A stretch of DNA of 34,730 nt, taken from the NCBI GenBank assembly GCA_945861225.1, contig CAMATU010000018.1, forward strand, positions 1-34,730. The letters run 5' to 3'. Shown here one piece after another: positions 1 to 7,606 of the stretch. Both the position numbers and the translations under genes were made by a program. Origin of the DNA: Klebsiella pneumoniae. GTDB lineage: Bacteria > Pseudomonadota > Gammaproteobacteria > Ga0077536. A model generated the notes under the pieces. It saw only the letters and a program-made list of their open reading frames with translations, was not told the DNA's origin and did not search any database. Numbering within the stretch: the stretch's first letter is position 1; each line of letters begins with the position of its first letter.

Positions 1-724
1 TGTGACCGGCCAGGAAAGAGATGGCGGTAGCGTCTTGATTCTCGACCTGGGCAATGGGTGCGGCTGCACGCGCGATACGTGCTTCGAGTTTTTCGCGCAC
101 TTCGTTGAGACCCTGGCTCACCCCGCCGCTACTCGCGCGCCGCGCCGGATCGCCGAAGAGTTGTTCCCAAACTGCGCCACCGAGGACGGTTTCTTCAATC
201 GACTGCAACACTATCTTGTGGGCATCCTTCCCGACCTGGTCACCCAAAGTCAGGCTTTCGCGATCAAGCTCAGCCACTTCGCTGATCATGACCTCGCGCG
301 TCATCCCGCCCCGGTTGGCGGCGAGCAGGCGCGGATAACTGATGTAGGCATAGAGTCCGTAGAAGCCGCTCGCGATCACCAGCATGGTGAGGACATAGGC
401 GAGCGTGTGGATGTTCCAGCCCAGCTGGAAGCCGGTGTGCAAGGTTGCGATGACGATTAGCGCCGTGCCGAGATACACGTGGGCAGACAGCCATGCCACT
501 AAGCGGTTGTTCGTCCCGTGATAGAGACGTTTGCGCACGCCGAACCAGGCCAGCCAACCGGTCAGGCCAGCGCCCAGGCTGCCCAGCGTATAACCCAACC
601 AGGTGCCGCCGTTAGGGGGATCGGCAGGGTCATGAATTGCATAGGCCAGAATCGCGAATGCGCACAGCCCCAGCGCGACCTTGAGGTAGAAGAAATTGCG
701 ATAGTTGAGAAACGACTGGTGCAT
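1..724 (-). CDS. Membrane b-type cytochrome-like protein (partial, C-terminus beyond window)
   Basis: The reading frame runs from ATG at 722-724 off the left edge, giving 241 residues without a stop. About four hydrophobic segments lie at residues 10-30, 41-62, 77-99 and 105-128, followed by a long soluble, charged region. The third segment carries H82 and H96, 14 residues apart on one helix, and H106 lies at the start of the fourth. That spacing is typical of transmembrane b-heme ligands in ferric-reductase-like and NarI-like anchors. It is the last visible gene of the cytochrome operon, 41 nt after the flavoprotein, so it could link that protein to quinones or periplasmic hemes. No Shine-Dalgarno is obvious close to the start. 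The heme assignment is inferred from histidine spacing only; a non-heme membrane protein is possible. Confidence 0.6.
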   Translation of the reverse strand, partial: MHQSFLNYRNFFYLKVALGLCAFAILAYAIHDPADPPNGGTWLGYTLGSLGAGLTGWLAWFGVRKRLYHGTNNRLVAWLSAHVYLGTALIVIATLHTGFQLGWNIHTLAYVLTMLVIASGFYGLYAYISYPRLLAANRGGMTREVMISEVAELDRESLTLGDQVGKDAHKIVLQSIEETVLGGAVWEQLFGDPARRASSGGVSQGLNEVREKLEARIARAAAPIAQVENQDATAISFLAGH

Positions 725-765
725 GGAAGAACGTTGACCAAACCTCTAAAGCGGCCTGCCCACAG

Positions 766-3174
766 CTAGCGGGCAATAGCCATAAATTCCTGTGGGCTGA
801 CGCGAATCGCAGCACCTGTCGGGCAGGCCCGCACACAGGCCGGCCCACCGGATTGATCTTTGCACATATCGCACTTCACCGCTTTCTTGGGCAGTGATTT
901 ATCCTCGCTGTGGAACTCGTCGCCCGGCGCCGGACCTTTGCCCAGCAGCAACCACTGCCAGAGACTGGGCTTTTGCGGTTCGCCCTTAACCGCCATTTGG
1001 ATTACGCCGTAGGGGCAATTCTGTTGGCAGTTGCCGCAGCCGATGCAGTTGTCCGCGATGTAGACCTCGCCTTCGGCGGTGCGATGAATCGCATCCGGTG
1101 GGCAGTCCTTCATGCAGTGCGGATGTTCACAGTGTCGGCAGGACGTGGGGACGTGCACGCTGGCGTAACTTGGACCGGCCGCGCGATCAAGCAACGAAGT
1201 GCCCTTGTGCGTATCTGCACAGGCCTTCTCGCAATTGTCGCAGCCAACGCATAAGGCTTCGTCGATCAGCAGCACATCGGTCGCCTCGCCAATGCCCTGG
1301 GCGACCAGAAATTCGATCATGTTGCCGGCCTTACCCTGGCTTGCGCGGCTACGGGCGATATCGCGCAAGCGTATTTGGGCCTTGGCTTTCAGCTCGGTTT
1401 CAAGCGCGGGATAGCAGGCGAGCAATTCACGGAAGATGGCGCCCGGTAATTGGACAGTCTCGGTGGCGACCGCGGCACGCACGGTCGCCGTGCGTGGCGA
1501 ATCCGTCAACAATGCCAGCTCGCCCACATAATTGCCCGAAGGCAGATAGGCAATGACGATCTCACGCCCATTGATCTCGTGCGAGACCGTCACCGAGCCG
1601 GTGCGGATTAGATGGAGGTAATCGCCAACGTCGCCCGCATTGAACAGCACTTCGCCGGGGTTGTACTGGCGAATCCGTGCCGTATGGACTACTTCGATCA
1701 AGTCTTCTTCCGGCACTTCCGGGGCGATATGCATGCGGATCGCGCGCAGCAAGAAGGCTTCGTCGATCGCGCGTTTCACAGATTCAACCGATTGCAGCAG
1801 CTTGTTCATCGAGCGGCGCGGCGTTTCGATCAGCACGCAGTTCTCGCCTGCCGTGATCGTCGCAGTGCGGCGGCGTCCTGAAATTAGCGACATCTCGCCA
1901 AAGAATTTGCCTTCAGCAAGCGGAATGGTGCGCGAGGGGTCGTTCGGATCGAGCCGAATAAACACGCTGCCACGCAGGATCGAGAAAAACGTATTGGTGT
2001 AGTCGTTGAACTCCACGACCACCTCGCCATAGGCCGGCGTTCTGATCTCGGAATCGAGTAGGAACTCGCGCAATTGGAGGGGCGTCAGGCCCTCGAACAA
2101 CGGAATCGTTTCGCGGATTGCCGTGATCGCACGGTCCACTTTGGTCAAGCCCGGGACATTGGTGAACTTCGCGCGCAACAGCCCTTCGTCAGCCGGCTCC
2201 ACATCGCGCCCGCAGATGAACTCGATAACCTCATAACCCTGATTGAGGCATTGCTTGATGAGCGGGTAACCAGCCAATGCACCGATTATGTAAATTCCCG
2301 GCACATTCGTTTCATAGCGCGGGGATACCGCCGGCACTGCAGCCGGATCATCGCTCGGAAACGTGATGCCGCAGGATTCCACAAACTTGCGCGGCGGCAA
2401 GGCGCCTAAGCGGGCGACGATGCGATCGCACAGTACCTCGGTAACGCCTTCTTTGGTCTTGATCTGAAAGCGCAGACGATGCCCGCTGACATCATTTGCC
2501 GGTAGCGCTTCGACTGCTTGCGGTCCCGCGTTGTAAATGCATTCGAGCTGACCGGCGTCTAGCCCGCGGGTGATCCCTTTGAGATTCCCTTCCTTCGCGC
2601 GCGAGAATTCATCGCGCCGATTGAGGATGATCACCGTATTGTGTTGCGCGAGCGCCAGTGCGTTCTCGATTGCGGCGTCGCCAGCGCCAACGACGACAAT
2701 GGTTTCGTTCTTGTACTCGTCGGGATCGTCCAGCTGGTATTGTACGTGCGGGAGGTCTTCGCCAGGCACTTCAAGTTTGCGTAGATTGCCTTGCAGGCCG
2801 ATCGCGATGACCACATTCTCGGCTAGCAATTCGCTGCCATCGGTCAGTTTGAGCGTGAAGTTTCCACGTGCGCCTTTGATTGAGGCGACCTCGGTGGTAA
2901 AGCGCGCGTTGGCACCGGTTTTAATGATGCCTTCATGCCAGGTCTTCAGGATTCGTTCGCGCGTGCCAGCCTCGAAACCCACTGCCGCGCGCAGTGGCAG
3001 GATGCCTGGCTCGGCCATCACATGCTTGCCCTTCTGATAGCGAAACATGGTGTTCGCGATCTGAGGAGAAGCTTCCAGCAGGAGGTGCGAGGTGCGGGTT
3101 TCGGCCGCGCGCGCAGCGGCGCTTAAGCCGCCCGGCCCCGCGCCGACAATCGCGATAGTGACCTTCTCAGCCAT
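766..3174 (-). CDS. FAD-dependent oxidoreductase fused to two cNMP-binding domains and four [4Fe-4S] motifs
   Basis: This is an 802-residue multidomain protein with no signal peptide, so it is predicted cytoplasmic. Residues 1-325 form a thioredoxin-reductase-like FAD/NAD(P) module with GAGPGG at 11-16 and a second Rossmann motif GAGDAA at 163-168. The CXXC disulfide of true thioredoxin reductases is absent, which recalls YpdA-type flavoproteins. Residues about 350-470 and 475-600 are two cyclic-nucleotide-binding domains; the phosphate-binding cassettes are GEMSLISGRRRTATI (426-440) and the near-canonical GELALLTDSPRTATV (551-565). The C-terminus is a HybA/DMSO-reductase-B-like ferredoxin region with 16 cysteines in four groups (642-652, 679-691, 710-720, 768-784). 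A plausible role is moving electrons between NAD(P)H and a membrane partner under cyclic-nucleotide control; direction and partner are unknown. It lies 6 nt after the preceding cytochrome gene. Confidence 0.88.
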   Translation of the reverse strand: MAEKVTIAIVGAGPGGLSAAARAAETRTSHLLLEASPQIANTMFRYQKGKHVMAEPGILPLRAAVGFEAGTRERILKTWHEGIIKTGANARFTTEVASIKGARGNFTLKLTDGSELLAENVVIAIGLQGNLRKLEVPGEDLPHVQYQLDDPDEYKNETIVVVGAGDAAIENALALAQHNTVIILNRRDEFSRAKEGNLKGITRGLDAGQLECIYNAGPQAVEALPANDVSGHRLRFQIKTKEGVTEVLCDRIVARLGALPPRKFVESCGITFPSDDPAAVPAVSPRYETNVPGIYIIGALAGYPLIKQCLNQGYEVIEFICGRDVEPADEGLLRAKFTNVPGLTKVDRAITAIRETIPLFEGLTPLQLREFLLDSEIRTPAYGEVVVEFNDYTNTFFSILRGSVFIRLDPNDPSRTIPLAEGKFFGEMSLISGRRRTATITAGENCVLIETPRRSMNKLLQSVESVKRAIDEAFLLRAIRMHIAPEVPEEDLIEVVHTARIRQYNPGEVLFNAGDVGDYLHLIRTGSVTVSHEINGREIVIAYLPSGNYVGELALLTDSPRTATVRAAVATETVQLPGAIFRELLACYPALETELKAKAQIRLRDIARSRASQGKAGNMIEFLVAQGIGEATDVLLIDEALCVGCDNCEKACADTHKGTSLLDRAAGPSYASVHVPTSCRHCEHPHCMKDCPPDAIHRTAEGEVYIADNCIGCGNCQQNCPYGVIQMAVKGEPQKPSLWQWLLLGKGPAPGDEFHSEDKSLPKKAVKCDMCKDQSGGPACVRACPTGAAIRVSPQEFMAIAR

Positions 3175-3180
3175 GGCGGT

Positions 3181-4551
3181 TCAATTGATCGCGGTTTCTA
3201 AGGTCGCCAGTTCAGTCTGGAGCCGGGCTGGATCGTAGGCGTTCTGATTTTCAAGCACGGTGTACAAGACTTTGAGCTGCGCTTCGAGTGCGCCGGCCTT
3301 GGCTGTGTCGGTCGCTCCGCTGTCACGCAAAGAATCGGTAAGGGCGTGGATTGCCATGACCGCCTGTTCCGCTGCGGCGTAATCGCGATAGTCGCCCGCG
3401 ATTCCGCCTTTGACGATGCTGGTCAGTATCGTGCGCGTTTGCTCAGCTTTAAAGCCATGGCCACGGATCTTGCCTTCAGCTTTGGCCACTACGGCTTGCA
3501 AGGCTTTCGCTGCAGTTTGCGTTGCGCCTAGTGATTCGGTGCTCGCCTTATGTAGCGCGAGCAGTCCCTGATGCAGTTCGTCGGCGAGCGCAGGCTCAAT
3601 CGCCTTGGTGAGATACAACAACATAAGCAGATTGGCGTCGTTGAGTCGAACGACTCCGGGCGGCAAGCCGGCGGTTGCGCGGGGTGCCCAGCGCGGCGTG
3701 TCCATTGGGTGATGGCAGGCCTGGCAATCAAAAAACGCAAACTCGGGCATCACGCCCTTACTTTGCCATTGCTCGCTTACGAATAAATCGAGCGTGCGTT
3801 TGGCGGCGGCAGCTTGTCCGATCGCCCATACCTGCACATGAGAGGCGACGTGCTTGCGGCTGCGATAGTCGGCATCCACGCGATAATGCGCTGGCTGCAG
3901 CATCGTGAAGGTATCGAGTTCGAAGGAGAGTCGGGGATGGCCGGCGCCCATGATGCGGTGGGTCGCAAATTTGTTGTTCGCGCCAAGGTGACAGGATAGG
4001 CACAGCGTGGCGCGTGCGCTGGGATCTTCCGTGCGGTACATGCCGGCCTTGAGGTTTTCTTCGCGGCTCGCCTCGCCTGTGACATGCAGGCCGAGCCACT
4101 TGGAAGCTGGACCGTGGCAGGTTTCGCAACCGACGCCATCGGCGATTTGAAAACGTTTGCCGCGCAGTTCAGCTGGCGCGTTGTTGGCGTGGCAATTCAG
4201 GCATTCAGGCGCGTCGGCCGCACTTTTGAGACCAAGATTCTGCGCGATCCGCTGGCCCTTTTCTTCAAGCAATACGCGATAGGCCTTGGCGTGCGCGTCG
4301 TCGCGATGCCATGTAATGAATTCACTTTGCAGCACGCGCGCATCCGGCGAGGAATGCGGCGCGCCGTGGCAGGTGGAGCCGGCGCAGGTGACGACGCCAA
4401 GGTATTTCGCAGGGCCAGCCGTCGGGTCGCTATTATCTTCTTGGGCGAACACCAAGGTGGTGAGCAGCAGCAGGAGTCCCAGCACGAAGTAGCGGGTGCC
4501 AAGTGTGCTGCGGCACTGTGCGGTGGATGAAGGATTTGGTAGGCAACTCAT
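3181..4551 (-). CDS. Periplasmic pentaheme cytochrome c (tandem paralog B)
   Basis: This 456-residue protein has a hydrophobic N-terminal segment (21-36, ending VFA-Q) that reads as a signal peptide. Five heme c attachment sites are visible: an unusual CX4CH at 56-62, then CXXCH at 117-121, 142-146, 184-188 and 276-280. Between hemes four and five is a block GAGHPRLSFELDT (202-214) whose H205 could be an axial ligand. The C-terminal 160 residues are heme-free and mostly helical. The pattern resembles multiheme cytochromes of the c554-like superfamily that I recall from planctomycetes and other genomes, with no assigned function. It is clearly paralogous to the preceding gene at 4577-5956, sharing heme order, spacing and the GAGHPRL block. 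The start ATG has AGGAA about 11 nt upstream. Confidence 0.88.
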   Translation of the reverse strand: MSCLPNPSSTAQCRSTLGTRYFVLGLLLLLTTLVFAQEDNSDPTAGPAKYLGVVTCAGSTCHGAPHSSPDARVLQSEFITWHRDDAHAKAYRVLLEEKGQRIAQNLGLKSAADAPECLNCHANNAPAELRGKRFQIADGVGCETCHGPASKWLGLHVTGEASREENLKAGMYRTEDPSARATLCLSCHLGANNKFATHRIMGAGHPRLSFELDTFTMLQPAHYRVDADYRSRKHVASHVQVWAIGQAAAAKRTLDLFVSEQWQSKGVMPEFAFFDCQACHHPMDTPRWAPRATAGLPPGVVRLNDANLLMLLYLTKAIEPALADELHQGLLALHKASTESLGATQTAAKALQAVVAKAEGKIRGHGFKAEQTRTILTSIVKGGIAGDYRDYAAAEQAVMAIHALTDSLRDSGATDTAKAGALEAQLKVLYTVLENQNAYDPARLQTELATLETAIN

Positions 4552-4576
4552 CTCGATTGATTCCTAGCGCATTACG

Positions 4577-5956
4577 CTACTGTTGTCCCATGGCCGTCAC
4601 GACCGCGTCCAGCGCCGAGGCATAGGCGGTTGCACGATAGGTGTGTTCATTACCAACTGCGGTGTACACCGTGTTGAGCGCCTCATTGACCTGCTGAAAT
4701 TGCGCCGGGGTCAAGCGCGCGGCTTCGAATTCTGCAGTCAACAGCGTGGAGAGCGACATCGCGACACTTTCAGCCGCCATAAACGTGAGAGGCGCTTCCG
4801 CGCGCGCCTGGTCGAGTAAGGCGTGTGCCACGGCGCGCGCGTCTCCGGCGGTTTCCTTGCGCGATTTCAGCGTGCTGGCAAGCGCAGTCACCGCTGTTTT
4901 GAGTTGGGTGCTCGCCGGTAGCTGGGTGCGCCGATCATGCAGGGCGTTTTGCCAGTCGCGAGTAGCTGTCGTGAGTGCAGCGACCTGGGCAGGAGAGGTC
5001 ACTTGCGCCAACGCGCGAAGCACCACCAATGGCGCATCGTTACGCGTGAGCGCGCCGGCCTTCAGGCCCGGCCGCGGTCGATGTTTGGGATCATCATTAA
5101 TCGCCTGGTGGCAGGCGTGGCAATCAAATTGCGCTAGCTCCGGGAACAGACCGGCCTGCGGATGGCTTTGCGGATCGCTCATTGTGAGCAGATTAAGTGC
5201 GGCCTGGAGTTGACCTTCAGCCCACAGCTGGAAATGGCTGGATAGCGGCTTACGCCGCCGATAATCCGCATCGGGATTGAAATGGTACGGCTGCAGCACG
5301 CTGTAGGTATCGAGCTCAAAGCGTAGCCTGGGGTGGCCTGCGCCGTATAGCCGATGGCTCACTTTGCGCACCCCATCGCCCTGGTGACAGGACAAACACA
5401 AAGCGGCCCGCGCCGGGGCGTTGTCGGTGGGATACATCCCGGCTTCAATGTTAGTTGCGTGCTGCGAAGTAGGCTGCACATGCGCGGCGAGGAAACTGCT
5501 GCCCGGACCATGGCAACTCTCGCAACCTACACCACCATCCAAAGTGAATTTCGGCCCACGTTGGGCCACTGGGACATAGGTGGTGTGGCACACCAGGCAC
5601 TCCGGCGCCTGAGCGGCATCGGCGAGACCGAGTTTTAGCGCGATCTGTTTTCCGGCCTCGCCAGTCAGTGCGGTGAAGGCTTTCGCGTGCGAATCGTGCG
5701 CCTGCCAAATAAGGCGTTCCTTCATGAGTACGGTGGCGTTCCGCCAGGGCTCTGCAGACCCATGGCACTCGCTCGAACCGCACGTTTCCAAGCCGAGAAA
5801 ACGTGCTGAGCTATCGTGCGGGAGCGTCGGGTTAGCGGGCTCGGCGGCCCAGGCCTGCGCGAAACCCGTGCTCAGAAGCATCAGTATGCTTGTGCAGAGC
5901 GCGGCGCGAACACTGGGCGGACGTGGCAAGAACGGGTTTTGTTTGGAAGGCTTCAC
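4577..5956 (-). CDS. Periplasmic pentaheme cytochrome c (tandem paralog A)
   Basis: This 459-residue protein starts at GTG (5954-5956), only 3 nt after the upstream beta-barrel gene, which indicates translational coupling. A basic N-terminus and hydrophobic stretch to about residue 38 (QAWA-A) form a signal peptide. Heme sites are CX4CH at 59-65 and CXXCH at 120-124, 145-149, 187-191 and 279-283. The block GAGHPRLRFELDT (205-217) and the following DADYRRRK match the neighbouring paralog closely, so the pair arose by duplication. The heme-free C-terminal third differs more between the two. Predicted location is the periplasm, where two copies could form successive relay steps or serve different partners. 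Function is inferred from context only. Confidence 0.88.
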   Translation of the reverse strand: MKPSKQNPFLPRPPSVRAALCTSILMLLSTGFAQAWAAEPANPTLPHDSSARFLGLETCGSSECHGSAEPWRNATVLMKERLIWQAHDSHAKAFTALTGEAGKQIALKLGLADAAQAPECLVCHTTYVPVAQRGPKFTLDGGVGCESCHGPGSSFLAAHVQPTSQHATNIEAGMYPTDNAPARAALCLSCHQGDGVRKVSHRLYGAGHPRLRFELDTYSVLQPYHFNPDADYRRRKPLSSHFQLWAEGQLQAALNLLTMSDPQSHPQAGLFPELAQFDCHACHQAINDDPKHRPRPGLKAGALTRNDAPLVVLRALAQVTSPAQVAALTTATRDWQNALHDRRTQLPASTQLKTAVTALASTLKSRKETAGDARAVAHALLDQARAEAPLTFMAAESVAMSLSTLLTAEFEAARLTPAQFQQVNEALNTVYTAVGNEHTYRATAYASALDAVVTAMGQQ

Positions 5957-5959
5957 GGC

Positions 5960-7606
5960 TTAGAACTTCAAGCGCAGTTCGGCGCGCACGCCGGCAAGAT
6001 CTTCGTCCTCTTCGCGGCTGCCATAAATCGCATCCGCGCGGAAAATCCAGGATTTCGACAGCGGCAGCTGGTAGCGTGCACCGACTGCGATTTGGTCCCC
6101 CTTGGCCACTCGCCCCGGCAGGTTATCGCTGCCCAAAGGCGTTAAGCCGGCCACTTCGAACACCACCTGCTGATGAAGATCAAACAAGTACTCGATGCCA
6201 AGTGCACCGCCCACGGTGTCGTTCGCGGTGTCATCCAGCTTGGGGAAGCCTGTCAGCCCGTCGGTTTCGAAATTGATGCCGGTATTCTTGAGTACACCTG
6301 CGGCGCCAAAATCACGCGCCAGCGACTGCGGCTTATTAAATCCGACGAAGAAGTTCGCATAGGGAATGAGGGTGGAGGGCAGGCTGGTGATCCACGAATT
6401 TTCCACGAGAACGAGCCAGCCGTCGGCGGTCTTGTTGAATCCTGGTCCTGGATCCTGATCGAAATTCAGAATTACGCGCAGCGAGTTCGAGACCTTGCCG
6501 AACCAGCGCTTGGTGATCGCGGCGGTCAGGTTGTGATAGCTGAAATCGCCGAGGCGCGGCGAAGCGCGCGTGTCGTCGGTATAGCCGTAACCTGCTTCGA
6601 TATAGGCCTCGCCTGCCTCGATGAAAATCGCGGTGCCATACAGCTGTGCATCCTGGTCATCGAAGACGCCATTTGGTTCCAGCACGGCCTTAGTGGTGAC
6701 GCGGTCGAACCCGCCGAAAAACGTGATGTCCATGTTCGTGATATCGAAACGCGCACTGTTCATGGCGGGAATGGTGATGGCGCCGCCCATGATGGCGTCT
6801 TCCATCCAGATCCCATTCTGGAAAAACAGCGGCATCAGGCCTAAGGCGATCGGGATATCGTGCAGGTTGTACTGATCGGTAATGCCGGCTGCGATTTGCC
6901 CCAGATCGCCTTCGAAGAACGCGGCTTCCGGTTCAGCATCGAGCAGGATTTCGTGATCGCCGAACAGGTCGCGCTGATTACCACCAAATTCGACCCTGGT
7001 CACCCGACCTTTTTCGACCCGATCAAGCGGTCGCAGAAAGACATGAAAGCGTTCAGTCGCAGTGAGCCGAAAATCTATATTCAAATTCAGTCGCGCGGCC
7101 ATTTGCGCGGTATCCACTGCGCCATTGTCGTTATAGGCAGTGCCAAAGCGGAGATCGCCGAACACCAGCAGCTGTGGGCGCGCAGGATTCTTCTCACCGA
7201 ATAAGTTAATGCCCGCACCGATGTCACCGGCCTGATATAGCGGATAACCCCACTCAATGGGCGGTCGTGGTGCATCTACGCGCCGTTTGCCGCCGTAAAT
7301 CTCCAGCTGTGCGGCAGGATCGTAGGGTTTGTCGGCGTAGCTCGGATCGGGTCCGAAATCTTCTCGTACGAACTCGGCGGGTTTCGCCTCGGGCGCCATT
7401 TCAACCGGTTTGCGGGCGTGCTCATGGTCACCGCGAACACGACCTTCGGCAGGTTCTGGAATCGCCGGCGCGCCGGTGGTCGCGCCGCGTCGCGGCACTT
7501 CGCCGGCCACCAAGGGACTTAGCGCAAGTAGTGCTAAGCCAGTGAGTAAGGCGGACTTCACACAGGGTGTGCGCTTGGCGCGGGTTAATGGCTTTGGCAT
7601 GCTCAT
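5960..7606 (-). CDS. Predicted outer-membrane beta-barrel protein of the cytochrome operon
   Basis: This 548-residue protein begins with a signal peptide (basic start, hydrophobic 18-35, cleavage near VAG-E) and a Pro/Glu-rich linker of about 60 residues. The rest consists of alternating polar/hydrophobic strands with short turns rich in Asp, Asn and Gly, and the last residues are LRLKF. A terminal aromatic residue and this strand pattern are classical outer-membrane barrel signs. Its ATG overlaps the stop of the upstream cytochrome gene by 4 nt (ATGA), so the two are translationally coupled. Coupling of a secreted cytochrome and a barrel recalls porin-cytochrome conduits such as MtrAB, but the length and the lack of an N-terminal CXXC differ from MtrB, and I do not recognise the family. 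A simple porin is the alternative. Confidence 0.75.
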   Translation of the reverse strand: MSMPKPLTRAKRTPCVKSALLTGLALLALSPLVAGEVPRRGATTGAPAIPEPAEGRVRGDHEHARKPVEMAPEAKPAEFVREDFGPDPSYADKPYDPAAQLEIYGGKRRVDAPRPPIEWGYPLYQAGDIGAGINLFGEKNPARPQLLVFGDLRFGTAYNDNGAVDTAQMAARLNLNIDFRLTATERFHVFLRPLDRVEKGRVTRVEFGGNQRDLFGDHEILLDAEPEAAFFEGDLGQIAAGITDQYNLHDIPIALGLMPLFFQNGIWMEDAIMGGAITIPAMNSARFDITNMDITFFGGFDRVTTKAVLEPNGVFDDQDAQLYGTAIFIEAGEAYIEAGYGYTDDTRASPRLGDFSYHNLTAAITKRWFGKVSNSLRVILNFDQDPGPGFNKTADGWLVLVENSWITSLPSTLIPYANFFVGFNKPQSLARDFGAAGVLKNTGINFETDGLTGFPKLDDTANDTVGGALGIEYLFDLHQQVVFEVAGLTPLGSDNLPGRVAKGDQIAVGARYQLPLSKSWIFRADAIYGSREEDEDLAGVRAELRLKF

